Assembly: GCF_000764305.2 (NCBI RefSeq) | Contig: NW_025934689.1 | Coordinates: forward strand, 33,288 to 97,287 | DNA length: 64,000 bases | Origin: Hyalella azteca | Taxonomy: Eukaryota > Arthropoda > Malacostraca > Amphipoda > Hyalellidae | Reading direction: 5' to 3' | Shown: positions 34,701 through 46,602 of the stretch, piece by piece | Numbering within the stretch: position 1 is the first letter of the stretch | Layout of the letters: each line of letters starts with the position of its first letter | Made by a program: the position numbers and the translations under genes | Notes under the pieces: generated by a model | Told to the model about the DNA's origin: nothing | The model's database searches: none | The model's input: the letters and a program-made list of their open reading frames with translations, nothing else

Positions 34701-36284
34701 AAATGCAGTAACATTTATATCGAATTACATACGCATTATGCACGTGATAAAGTATGAAATAATAATTTCAGAAATTGGATTGCAAGACGAGCTACATTTT
34801 GGCGACGTTCAAAGCGTGAATATGGTGCTTAAGGGGAATACCTGACCACCCAACATTTTCTCAGTTTTCCTTCAGCTAAATTCATGAATATTCAGCCCAT
34901 TATCTGTATTGCGTTCTCACTCCAGCCACCGAAAAGAAAATCCAAAGCAGAATTTATTTTGCCGTGACAGTGCCACACAGCAAGCAAATACCGGATGGGC
35001 TTAGCGTGGGAATAGCAGCGAGCATTTTATTGGCTTCTGGAACCATACAGAGCAAGCTTGCTTATTCTACATGTCCCAGTCATGTCAAGATTAAAAAATT
35101 CCTAGGCCCTGTTCGGATCCCACTGGACAGATGCTGTCGTTTTTGCGGTCTCCAGCAGCACGGGTTCCTATTGGACTATGATAAAAATGCTGGGATCTTG
35201 CACTGAGCCTTATTTAGGATATATGTTTATTCGGTGAAAATTGAAATTTGACGTGAGTTGGAGTGATAAAATTCTTTATATTTCGTTCGGTGATATACAG
35301 GTCGTATTTTCGCGCAATACGAACGTACCACCGCATATAAATTTCACGAAAAAATACTCTATGATTTGCGCTGGGCGTCACACCGATAACAAAATGCAAC
35401 AGCACCAAAGAAATATTTTCAAGGGGATAAATTGCTGTGAACATTTTTCTTTGATCTCAGATACTGATTCTGCATATAGCAATTAGCGTATCTGCTAAGT
35501 TCCATTGAATAATCCTTCAGTGTTGAGAGACAAACTACTTAGATTCTTGCGTCCACGAAGCGTGAATGACGCTTCATTATTGCCATTTAAAGGACGTCTG
35601 TAATTAGCCGCGGTGCGCTGCCTCTAATGAGATCTGGCAAACGAGGCTTCATCATTGCGCTGAAATTGCCTTGCCCTCATTCATGATATGCTAGTGCGTC
35701 ACCACCAGCGCATCCCGATTGCAGTTTTGCATAAATAGTCAGTAGTGTTTTCAATTTTTGGGCTTTCGAACTTCTTTCTTGCATGTAAAACTTGCTTCAG
35801 AAAACCAAAATACGACGCGATCGACTATTCTAATTTTTTATCTTGAAATTTTTACTGCCAGCTTCCTGAAAACAAAAATCTTCACATGAGGATGAAGGTG
35901 TTCGATTAAACTTGAATCATTGTCTAAAAAAAGATACGATGCCAAAGAAAACGATTTTATAGTATTACAGATTGTGGAAGCAGTAATTATAGCATTAGTA
36001 ATGTACTACGGGAAAGTAATGCTACGGAATTCATAAGCACTTAAGACCTACATTATTCTCATGAATTCATTTTGCCGAATTACCAGACAAAGCTCAAGTC
36101 CAGCTTCCCGGCAAGAAAGGAACTGACCTTCTGCAAATTCAATGTGGTTTTAGCCCTTGCCAGTTCCAGTAGAAGAAGAATAGTGTTTGCAATGAGGTTT
36201 GAAGAAATTTTTTTTAGATTTTTGTAAACTTGATTTTCAACGACCGACGCGGAATAGTAATTTGATAAGCTAGTGAACTCTTAT
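31784..36284. repeat. segment A, copy 1 (A1) of a large duplication
   Basis: Aligns along its whole length with 59289-63861 (A2), starting at TTTACAATTTTCTATTTGCG and ending at CTAGTGAACTCTTATGTCAG, where the 15-bp minisatellite begins in both. By eye the copies differ at several percent of positions with many small indels. For example, A1 has a CATAATT repeat at 33403-33436 that A2 lacks, and A2 carries a duplicated TTGTACAAACTAGCACAATA near 61275-61340. There is no long open frame, transposase or reverse transcriptase. Conservation is uneven: 33960-34090 and 34915-35480 are much better kept than 32400-32700. Confidence 0.92.
33873..34151 (+). CDS. possible small gene or exon in segment A (copy 1), 92 codons
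   Basis: An ATG-to-TGA frame preserved in both copies of segment A (the partner is at 61436-61714). I count eight substitutions before the last few codons. Five are synonymous third-base changes and three change a residue (S/A, G/S, T/I). Neutral drift would give mostly residue changes. A run of about 115 bases in the middle is identical. Near the end, LP in this copy is CY in the other. The protein has six or seven cysteines and a hydrophobic N-terminal start (MVTLNHLFLTTV) but no domain that I recognise. AAG|GTAAGC at 33968-33976 also resembles a splice donor, so part of it could be an exon edge. It could equally be a conserved non-coding block. No homologue is known to me. Confidence 0.25.
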   Translation: MVTLNHLFLTTVSQTCTMHQHLIVNLGVSSCTKVSDCNISYELTMEWQSASGYIVAATPLDCTCDSRSMKRPAASGASCLTQSSEDIFLPSE

Positions 36285-37100
36285 GTCAGTTCTCACGTTG
36301 CCGGTTCATACTTTGCCGGTTCACACGTTGCCGGTTCACACGTTACCGGTTCAAACGTTGCCGGTTCACACGTTGCCGGTTCACACGTTGCCAGTTCACC
36401 CTTTGCCGGTTCACCCGTTGCCAGTTCACCCGTTGCCAGTTCGCACGTTGCCAGTTCACACGTTGCCAGTTCACACGTTGCCGGTTCACCCGTTGCCAGT
36501 TCACACGTTGCCGGTTCACACGTTGCCGGTTCACACGTTGCCGGTTCACACGTTGCCGGTTCACACGTTGTCAGTTCACACGTTGCCGGTTCACACGTTG
36601 CCGGTTCACACGTTGCCAGTTCGCACGTTGCCAGTTCACACGTTGCCAGTTCACACGTTGCCGGTACACACGTTGCCAGTTCATACGTTGCCAGTTCACA
36701 AGTTCACCCGTTGCCAGTTCACCCGTTGCCAGTTCGCACGTTGCCAGTTCACCCGTTGCCAGTTTACACGTTGCCGGTTCGCACGTTGCCAGTTCGCACA
36801 TTGCCAGTTCACCCGTTGCCAGTTCACCCGGTGCCAATTCACAAGTTGCCGGTTCACACGTTGCCGGTTCACACGTTGCCGGCTCACAAGTTGCCAGTTC
36901 ACAAGTTGCCGGTTAACACGTTGCCAGTTCACTTGCCGGTTCACACATTGCCAGTTCATACGTTGCCAGTTTACACGTTGCCAGTTCACCCGGTGCCAAT
37001 TCACACGTTGCCGGTTCACACGTTGCCAGTTCACCCGGTGCCAGTTCACATGTTGCCGGTTCACGCGTTGCCGGTTCACACGCTGCGGGTTCACAAGTTA
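36285..37100. repeat. 15-bp minisatellite (CACGTTGCCGGTTCA), copy 1
   Basis: About 54 units of CACGTTGCCGGTTCA with common variants (CCAGTTCA, CCCGTTG, CCGGTGCC) and rare 9-10 bp partial units near 36705 and 36932. It sits at the right edge of segment A1. The same array starts at the same base relative to A2 at 63862. Because 15 is a multiple of three and the unit lacks stops in several frames, frames of 304 and 274 codons and three minus-strand frames stay open together. These are artefacts of the repeat. Confidence 0.96.
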
Positions 37101-38456
37101 TACGTGACCTTCCATTTTAGATTAATTGACGGTTGTTCACTAATGAGGAGATATTTTGATGCCTATATGCCTATAGTCCTCGAATAGGTGGACATTCAAG
37201 GAATATTATTTAATCCTATTTTATAATTAATGGTTTTATTCTGATTCGTGGTTTCCTAAGATTTTATAACTATCAAAAAGTTTTAATGGTTAATGTTGAG
37301 AATAGTTTCGAATTATTGATAAACATTTTGAGCAAGAGCTTACTTGTTTATGTTCCCTAGATGGTCAAAAGCAAGTTGGAGTTTTTATTAAACTTCTCAA
37401 ATAAATAATATGTTCTGTCGCAGCGTTAAAATTTGTATTATTTAATATGACAGCAACATTTTTGAATAAGTTTTTCTAAACTCGTATTTGTGTGCTTCGA
37501 TTGCATTGGTATTTTGCTTAAAATTTGATAGTAAAATGCTTTACAGCTGGATCGAATGTTTTCCCGTTTCAAGATAACCTCTTCTTCAAAGTGCAATTTA
37601 ATGTTTTTCTATGCCTTTATTATATTCTATAATATTGTTCATTATTGTTTAAGTTGATTATATTATATATTTATAGTATATATAGGTTCTTAAGAATCTC
37701 TTATTCTACGCAGGTATTTTTTGGTCTGAAATTCTATTCTCTTTAGCTTGTAAAGTAGGCGAATCACTCCCAAGGTGCACATGAAGACGCTACGGTCATT
37801 TCACTTGCGCGCATCTTGAGTAAATCTCAGTTTCATTGAAAGCTAGTGTAGTCTTGAGAGATTTTTATAAGGCTGGAAATTCTAGAAAATAAATTAATCA
37901 TTTCAAGGAGCACATTTTAGAGCTTACCAAGAGCTATATAATAATTTTTTATATGAAGTTATGTATCCAATATGTATATTCAATACTTCGACTTTGATAT
38001 CTTTTCAACTTTGAACAATAAAAAAATCTGTTTTGAAATAGATAAAGGCTCATATGACAATTATCAGAGAAGTTTGTGCTAGAAATATATAGGTAATCAT
38101 CAAAATATCTTACTACGAAAATGTAGCTCAGCTCATTTGCAAATGAATCTGTTCGCCTGATATGTATTTACGCTCACATTTATTAACAAGCTATTAGTTA
38201 ATAACGAAATTTTCAAATCAGACTCATATCGGAAAGCAAATTGGCTAAAATGATTGTGTTTCGTGCCCCGGCCTGCGTGGATATCTCTCATCATCATCAC
38301 GTAAAAAAGTCACTGAGAATTTGCCAGAATTTTGGGGCGGTGCTGAAGTTATGGCATCGTTTTCTGAGGCTTAGAAGCCCGACAGCGCATGAACTTCAAG
38401 GGTTGATGGATCGCTGCCTCCATTGAACCTAACAAGAGGAATGATTTGGATTTAGC
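37101..38456. other. spacer between the 15-bp and 24-bp arrays, nothing recognised
   Basis: About 1.35 kb of AT-rich DNA seen only once in the window. No gene is visible. The last 200 bp (38250-38450) are less AT-rich and contain a 61-codon frame without a recognisable product. Confidence 0.5.
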
Positions 38457-38648
38457 CATGGCACGCAAGATAATACTGAGCATGGCACGCAAGATAATAC
38501 TGAGCATGGCACGCAAGATAATACTGAGCATGGCACGCAAGATAATACTGAGCATGGCACGCAAGATAATACTGAGCATGGCACGCAAGATAATACTGAG
38601 CATGGCACGCAAGATAATACTGGGCATGGCACGCAAGATAATACTGAG
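38457..38648. repeat. 24-bp minisatellite, eight copies, at the left edge of B1
   Basis: Eight nearly identical 24-bp units, each CATGGCACGCAA followed by GATAATACTGAG; one unit has GGG instead of GAG. The last unit runs into the hairpin at 38637. The matching place next to B2 has only two units. Open frames on both strands come from the period. Confidence 0.96.
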
Positions 38649-38674
38649 GACGTAACTGCGTCCTCAGTATTATC
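38637..38674. repeat. perfect hairpin at the start of B1
   Basis: The 16-base arm GATAATACTGAGGACG is followed by loop TAACTG and the exact complement CGTCCTCAGTATTATC. The first 12 bases of the arm are the second half of the 24-bp repeat unit, so array and hairpin share sequence. The identical hairpin is present at 53297-53334 beside B2. Confidence 0.95.
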
Positions 38675-41600
38675 AGGGGGAATGGGCTCAGGAGGAGGGG
38701 GGAATGGGTTGTGCCAGGGGGAAAAAGTTGTTATTTTGAAGTATAACTTTTCATTCATGTCAAGACTGTGCAGTTATATTGTATTTTAAATGCTGCAACT
38801 CAGAGATAAAATTCTATTGAGATACACACTTAGGAGAGAATCCTTTAAAAAATTTCAAGCATCACTTAATTGATCTTTGTATATTTTCACCTACAGAAAA
38901 TTCCATGCTATTTAAGAGGTGAAAATAAAATCTTCCTAGAAAGACATTCCATTTTGCATTTTTCTATATGGCTGTAATTTAACTTTTTTACAAATTGTTA
39001 ATTTGAAGAATAGTTAAGATAAAGTTGTATTCAAACTCGTTATTCAAACTTGCACTAGAGTGTGAGTGGAATCTTTTTCGAAGCATGAATAGGATAATTT
39101 ATCGGAGTAGCCAATGATAATCGTAATATTTGAAGGTGAATTCATTCATGTTTTCAATGAATTAAATATTATCATACTCATTGAATTTCTCATCAACTTA
39201 ACATATTTCACTGCAACAAAATAAAGAAAAATATTTTGAAATGAAAGGAGTACTTCCCAAGTTTATAACAGCCAAAAATATTGATGTCAATGATGCTACA
39301 GTAACTTTAAAAATGAAGTTTTTGTCCAAGTTAGTTATAAAATTACGTAGGAATTTGTGATGTGTGACTTTAGCAAACATCGTCCGCCACAATTTGGGCA
39401 AAATTACTTGAAAATAATTTCAAATTTTGATTTTTTCATCGAAGTTCTAGGTTCTTCCAAGTAAAATCAAATCGAGAAAATGAGCTATAAACTATTCAGA
39501 GGAGAAATTTTAAAATTTTCGGATCGTTGTAAGATATTGAGACTTTTATTTTTGGTCCACTTTTATCTAACGGTTTTTATAGTATTTTGATGGAGGAAAA
39601 TGATGATGTAAGCGCCTGCAATTTATTCATACTGTTTAGCAAATACCGCCATTGAAAAAAATCATTGTTTAATAGGTTGAATAATCAGTCAAATTTCTAG
39701 TTGAAAACACGACTCATTGGTTCATTTTTTTATATTTTGATTCATTATATTCCATTATTTAATGAATGATCATTCAGTTAACGAGCGCTGAAAAAAATGA
39801 ATTATGTTAACTAGAAGTATGTATTTCCCAATAGTAAACAACTTATATGATAAGATTTTAGGTGCAGTCAAACGGCCTCCCGAAATACCATGCTAATTCT
39901 ATTCTACTTCCATCAACTTTCCCGCAAGAGTTAAGAAGTATTTCTCCCATTTAGCATATTTAAAACTGCGCACTGATAGCAGCACTGGTGCCGCTTTCAA
40001 GTTGCAGCTTCAGGCCGTGTTCGCAATAAACTTTCTTGTCGTATATTCCTTTGTAAAGAACTTCCTGTCAGTCTGTGGTGCTTTTTCCAATCCAATAGCG
40101 GCTACTCCCTTGGCAACTGAGAAATATTGTCTAGTCAATCGTATCGCTCTGCATCAGTGATACCGATTCACATTGCCGTTGCATGATGAAGGAGAGTTGG
40201 ATTCCAAAAATTCATGTCTTCTTTTTTTATACATTTCTTTGATATTCAATGGCATTCGATAGCATTGATATTCAGTGTTATAGGCACAGAAAAATGCATT
40301 TGGGCGAAAAACTTATTTATGATCTTTCTTAGTCGAGCTGAAGTCAGGTTGTATCGAAGCCAAATAGGTTCAAATGGTTAGAAATAGAAATTATTTACGC
40401 GAGCTTTCAATTTTTAAAATTAGAATTAATTTTATAATTTTTCAGTAGATTTTATAAATTAGATAGATTTTATAAATAGATAAAATTCAGAAGATTTTAT
40501 GAGCCCTCATAATTTAATTATCCATTTTTATATTTTTATGAATACTTCAATCATAGGAAAATTTAATTATTTCAATTTAACCCTTCATCAAGACACCATA
40601 AGCGTTCTAGAACATAACCACCATAAAGTGCGTGTAAGAAATAAATGTGAACCCTCTATATTCATTTTAATGCAGCTGTAAATTGGTTACAATAAAAAAT
40701 TATTACGCCAGTGCAGATTACCTTTTTTGAGCACTTGAAACATAAATTGTGTTCAATAACCCATGAACCGCCATTTTGATCACTAGACGCCAACTTTGAA
40801 ATGTTTGTGGTCAAGATCTCCATCGTCGAGTGGCCATATGAGGAAAAACATCCTGTTAGCCCTGCAAATTTTGCTCCAACTATCTCATGAAATTTTAGTG
40901 CAGAAATAAATTTTCTATCGGATGAAGTAGTATTAAATCGAAGTTGTGACATGAAAGTACTAAACTTTGTGTCGTCAATACAGATTGAAGTCGTTCTGAA
41001 AATTGCAGTTCCGTATGATTGCTAATGAAATTTTTAATAAAATATTCTACGTTTTCTATTCAGGAGAAATAAATCTATTATGAGAAATGATTAATTAATG
41101 TAGAAGTTACTTTTGAACTAAGTTCGAAATTTCTATTGAAATTTGGCTGTCAACCGGTAAAGTGAGTCAGTTGAAACTAATCTTTATATAATATTTAATA
41201 ATTATATCAATAAACATGAAACAAGTTAATTTTAAAACCTCAAGCAGTTATTGCCATATCTACCATAATAGTTCACTGAATGGAAATTAAAAATTAACAT
41301 GCATGATAATTTGATCTTGAGTTTATTTGAACATGTTCAAATCACTTGCTCATTTACTTATCACATTAATTCCTTTTCTCAACATGATAATGACTATTTA
41401 GTTAAATAATAAAAGAATGTGATTAGAAGATAGAATTGTTGCGAAGTATCAACTAATAATTCTCTGAAGAAACTTCCACAGTAAAAATTGCTAGCTAATT
41501 CAGTCTGAGATCCAAATAAATCTCTTGAGCTTCTGATGTAAATGAAATAAAAGTACTTTGGCTACAAGATCATCAGTTGAAAAGAAAAGTTCAGGAACAG

Positions 41601-42129
41601 TGAACCACTCAAGGATTTAATAATACATTCATGCAAATTAGCCTCTCGAGCTTTGAATGAGAACTTTCTAATAAGTTATGCTAGTGCTCAAGCTGGTCAG
41701 ATGATGAATTAAATTAAATCTGAGGAATTATATTAATTAATTAAGTCTGACGAATTAAATCATATATAGTAAAGGAAAGATTAAATCTGAAGAAGAAAAT
41801 ATTGGATCAGAGAAATCGATTCTAAAGTCGGAGTAATTCACACCAAAGTGAACGTAGGGATTTGAAACTCGGACAAAGATAATTGATTGCAGAGTCGGGT
41901 AAAGATAATTGATTGGAGATACTCTGGAGTCGGCATTAGAATACAAATTTGGTAACGGGGTATTAATGGACGGATGAATACAATTCAATGAAGATAGCTA
42001 CTCTCAAGTCGACTGATTATAATTAAAAAAAAGTTCAGTATTACTGTGAATTTACAGTCAGATAAAGACAATTCAGTGCTATTTTAATATAATATGAATG
42101 TAGGCGCATTAAAAAAAGTTATAATACAA

Positions 42130-42470
42130 TATCCGCCTGCGAGCTTTGATGAATGACTATCTGAGAACGCTATAACCGGTCTCGAATGAACGGTATCTGA
42201 TCTTTGGCTTGGTCCTACAATGCTTCAGGGTTCCGGAGAATACCATCGCGGCCAACGGCTCGAGTCGCCGGCAAAAGATAAATGATTGGCGCTGCCGGAG
42301 CTACAAGAGAAGCTTATCTGGGAACTTCATCAAGCTTCTCGCAAACAGACGGACCAAATCACCCGATGTTGATTGGCTGCAATACTGACCAATGAGCTAT
42401 CACCGCCATCGAATACAACGTTGCATGAGAGAGAAGTTTCTCCAGAAATACATTCTTAAATGATTAATGA
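42130..42470. promoter_or_regulatory. conserved GC-richer block with paired CCAAT boxes in B1
   Basis: This block is less AT-rich than its surroundings and differs from B2 (56751-57060) at only about 13 of roughly 320 positions. GATTGGCTGCAATACTGACC, followed by AATGAGC, places an inverted and a direct CCAAT box 14-20 bp apart at about 42369-42395. GATAA words and a CCGCCAT follow. It could be a promoter or enhancer for an unannotated transcript. No TATA box or open frame of note follows it, so this is tentative. Confidence 0.2.
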
Positions 42471-44271
42471 GCAACAATCATGGCGCAATGGAATAATGTA
42501 CTATATTATCACAACAGAAAGATTTCATTTTAATCAAGAAGATATAATCGACAACGTTTATTGTTGCGGACTATTTAAGGCTTCTAAACGCAACTGCTAT
42601 TTGGTTCAGGAATAATTGAATACACGTTGCATCCAGTGGCGTACTTCATTTTCTTTAATCCCAGACAATGCGGTCTCTGCAAGGGAACCGTAAAATCACA
42701 CAGGAGGTATATATACAAGTATTATGTGACTCTTATAATGAACATTCCAAAAAATGTACAAAGACACTGAATATTCCAAAATATCTACAGATACACCCAA
42801 AAATACACACGGTCATTTCTTCGAACATAAAGGCTGAGCTTACCAAAATTTGTTCCATCTAACTAACTATTAGTTGACTCCACAGCTGACAGACAATGAA
42901 TGAAAGGTAGACCCGGCAACACCTCGCGCAATCAGGCCACCAATCCCAGGCAAATGTTGCGTTCACTACATTTATAATGATGCATGACAGAAAAATGTTT
43001 GCAGGTCTCACTACATGTTATTATTGTCAGCCTATTGAGAGAAAAATTACCTGTTCCAAGTCAATATCAAGGAAACACAGCTGATAGTTATACACAAATG
43101 GACTTATTTGCAAAACTTCATTAAGTTTATAGTATCAGTTCTCCAGACGCGTATAAATTTCGCTCACCAATTCAGCATGGAAAAATCAGCGCCAATTATT
43201 TTAAAATGTTCTCTCGATTTCAACTCACGAGTAACTAAAGTGTTCGTTATTTCCTGAAATAAGCGATAAGCCGAGAGAAAAAGTTATTATGTCATTAAAT
43301 TATGAAGGAAAAATCTTTGTTTCCCAGCCAATTTTCAAAAAAATTAAATCCCAGTCGAGCTGGGTACGGTCGAGAAATTTGTTGATGGATAACGACAGAT
43401 TTCCTGTTCTCTGAGACCGGACGCTTTTGATCTAAAACGGTTCAAAAGATGAAGTTTATAACAGAATAGGGCTCTTCTAAGTGTTTACTGTAATTCAATA
43501 GTTCATAGATCGCAAATTCCTCAATAAGCCACTAGCAAAATACAATTGTAAACACTGATCCAATGAATGAATGAAAAATGATCCACTCTGAACTAATTTT
43601 TTTCATCGTTAACAGAGATATAATTCTCTGAAGCTTTCTCTTCACTGGACAATATCTATAAGATCTTCGATGGGACTTCAGCGACACCAAAAGTAATTAG
43701 TGGCACAAAACTGGTGAAAATATCGAATTTATTATTTACTTGTTCGACAAATGTTTCTTATTTAAAAATTACTAATAATATCTTCAGAAAACAACTAGAA
43801 TCGCAAATTTAATATATGTCAGCTTTTTTTCTGCAATGGCTAATTTCAAATTTGTCCAAATTTTAAACAGAGCAGATTTCGTTGTCAAAATTTGTCCAAT
43901 TCCTGAGAGGGGCTCAAAATGAGGGCTAGAATTTCATGGTCCTAATCAATGAGGTATTAATGTGCTGAACCAACTTCGGATTTAGTGAATATCGGAACCT
44001 GATTTAATCCTTTTGTAAAAGCATAATAATTTATCTGTAACAGAATTTCATCATATATATACACATTACAATAAATACTCCTTCCCTTTTTTGCATAATT
44101 TTGCTTCGTGACGAAAAGAGGAGATTAAGATCGTATTAAGTCTAAAATCTAATCAGCAATGCCTTTATTATAATAATAATCATTAGAAACTTTTGCAGGC
44201 ATAAGATAAATATAGACTGAATAATGTGCGCCTAGAGAGTTCTGCATTTAAAAAATATGTGCGTTATTTTT

Positions 44272-44298
44272 ACTGAACTTGTAACCTACAAGTTCAGT
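44272..44298. repeat. 12-bp-stem hairpin present in B1 but not in B2
   Basis: ACTGAACTTGTA, three bases ACC, then TACAAGTTCAGT. In B2 (58850-58870) the sequence jumps from AGCATTTAAAAA straight to ATTAGTATTTGTA, so the hairpin and some flank are missing. Confidence 0.8.
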
Positions 44299-44655
44299 GA
44301 AAATTAGTATTTGTGGGAACCAACTTACTTGCTTAGGTTACCACTGCAGTTCCTCACTTAATTAATTTCTATCAATAATAACTAATAATTAATTATAGTG
44401 ATAATAAACATAGAGGTTCGTGGCCCTAAGATAAGAGGAAACGTAAAGTATCGCACCCACGAGTTTTTGGATCGTTCGGTCAGCTAACACAGAAGCAGAA
44501 GAGAGTTTCCGCTTCTTCTTTGAGTAAATAAAGACCTCGTAAGGTATACTAAGCGATCTTATTATGAGGGTGGCAGAAATTTGGCCTCAAGAAATGGCCT
44601 GATCTTTTGGCTTGACGCCGAGCTAAACCATTTTCTAATTCTCTTTATATATTAG

Positions 44656-46602
44656 GGTGGGCCAACCATTGGCCATCGAATGGCTAGCGATAATACTTCT
44701 TTAATTCTTATCAAAGAACCAGGAGCAGGGGAGTCCTAACAGGAGCACGGGAGTCCTAAGATGAGTCTTGAAATGTTCTCATCACAATATGACATTAGCA
44801 TATGAACCTGGCAAGTTAACATGCAAATGCTGCAAGTCCCATCACTTCGCTTGCAAATGTGCGGACTGGAACCCAAGAAGTTCCTTAATACGGCGGCCCG
44901 ACCAGCCCCTGGGAGCCTTTGGCTGCTTAGATATGAAAACATGAGCTTGATTATGTCATGAAGACTGTATTAAAACCTTGTGTCTTAACTTCTTACTGGT
45001 TCAAGGGTGATATGTTGTTAAAATACTTGTTAAAACTTTATTTTAACATTATTATTTATATTATTCATTGAAGACCGCATGATAACAGATAAAATTTGGG
45101 TGGTAGGGCCAACTGCAAACAAGTAACGTAAATAACTACGTTATTTTATCATAAAAGAAATTGAAAAGCTAAAAAAGTTTCATGTAAATAAATTACATCA
45201 TCATTGGGTGCACCATTTTATTTCTTCAGCAAAATTCTGGGAAAATTATTTGGATTTTTTTAAATTTTTATTCATGGATGAGAAATTTTTGAAGACCATC
45301 AGCGTTAAATCGACTTGTACTTTTGAGCAGGCATTTAAAACTTTTAATAACTGAAGAAATATTGGTGAATCACATTTACAATTTTTTTGCGAGAAAAATA
45401 AAATTACTCAACAAATTCAAATTAATATAAATTTCTTTTTTGCATTGAAATCTAAACCCTCCTTGCGTACGTTAGCATATCTAAATGGAGACGTAATTAT
45501 TACCAAAGATTTATTAATGATGTAAAAATCTACGAAACATTTATGTGAAAAATTGTTTTTAATGCACAACAACATAATTGAAATTTAGAGCTAATAATCA
45601 TTCCACCGACCAATTATTAATCGTTCTGAAAATTTTACTACTATGAATAATAATGTATAAATTGGCCATGAGCGAATAATTAGTTCGAATATTTAGGCAA
45701 TGTTCAAGACGAGATAAAAGTGCGTTCTATTTGAATCGCAAAGGACCAGTAACAACTTCTCAAGTGCTCTGTAATGTTTTTCCTATCAACATAAGTGCTG
45801 CCTCACTATTCGCTGGGGTTCTCAATAATATGTCGAAGGAACGCAGTATTATTTTAGTATTAGGTAATACCGTTCTAGTATTAAGTAATAATACTGTTCT
45901 AGTATTAAGCAATGATACTTTTCTTATATTATGTAATACTGTTGAAATATTTAGTTACGATACCGTTCTAGTATTGTGTAATGAAACCGTTCACGTATAA
46001 TGTAATGAAATCATTCTAGCATAAGGCAGTGACAGCGTTCTGGTATTATTCGAGTATACAGCGAGTTCTAATATTATGTATTGATATCGAGCTGGTATTC
46101 TGTAATGATACAGTGTTAGTATTATATAATAATTTCGTTCTACTATTATGAAGTGATCACCCACACCAGGCGTGATCGTCATGAATCACGACAGCCATTC
46201 CCTAAGAGCTGCACTGTTTACCCTGTTAGTTTTTTACTGACAATTGTTTTTATAACAATTTTTATCATGTTGGCAATCAACAGGGCGACATTATGCCAAT
46301 CAAATTTTTACTAAGCAATGACAAATATCTAAGTAAACATGAGAAGTAAATTTATATTGTGATACCAGAGCTTTGTTGTATTGAAATTTTCCGCTTTTTG
46401 ACTGAGTAGCATGATAATATACGAGCACCAAAATGTGTGTTCGTAATTTCGTAACATTGTTAAAAAAGAAAAATGCAGGAAACGATTTGCAGCGCAATGC
46501 AGGTTTTATGTATAACCAGGGTTGAAAAATTAGCTGCTCGTCTCAATTTACTCATATGAAAACGAGACAAAAATCGTCTTGTATCAAGGAGGATAACAGA
46601 TA
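44656..46602. other. unique DNA right of B1 with small arrays
   Basis: Unrelated to what follows B2. It contains a 20-bp unit twice at 44721-44760 (AGGAGCAGGGGAGTCCTAAC and one variant). It also contains a degenerate array of about twelve 24-25 bp units at 45845-46160 (CGTTCTAGTATTAAGTAATG type), which keeps an 89-codon frame open. No gene was recognised. Confidence 0.55.

Larger units (their letters stand above)
38649..44655. repeat. segment B, copy 1 (B1) of a large duplication
   Basis: Aligns with 53309-59219 (B2) from just after the 24-bp array to CTCTTTATATATTAG, where similarity stops abruptly. Divergence by eye is several percent, with indels. No long open frame exists. The short frame at 40662-40952 (minus) is shared with B2, but four of its five differences change the residue, so it looks non-coding. 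The best-kept parts are 42130-42460 and the last about 215 bp (44440-44655). Confidence 0.92.

Noticed and set aside
34964..35206. 80-codon plus-strand frame shared with A2 at 62515
   Set aside because: It starts at GTG, and the differences I checked change the residue (P/L, P/L, Q/L, Y/H, D/E). Its C-terminus also differs, opposite to a coding pattern.
36273..37187. Frames of 304, 274, 132, 88 and 73 codons over the 15-bp array
   Set aside because: A stop-free unit whose length is a multiple of three opens several frames on both strands. There is no non-repeat domain, start context or splice evidence.
38349..38758. Frames of 60-109 codons over the 24-bp array
   Set aside because: Periodic translation of the 24-bp unit on both strands, not retained beside B2 where only two units remain.
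40662..40952. 96-codon minus-strand frame shared with B2 at 55326
   Set aside because: Four of five substitutions change the protein and the C-terminus is lost in B2. It is best explained by general sequence similarity of the copies.
42480..42700. Protein gene downstream of the CCAAT block
   Set aside because: The frame starting ATGGCGCAATGG is open for 82 codons in B2 but broken by indels in B1 and matches nothing I recognise.
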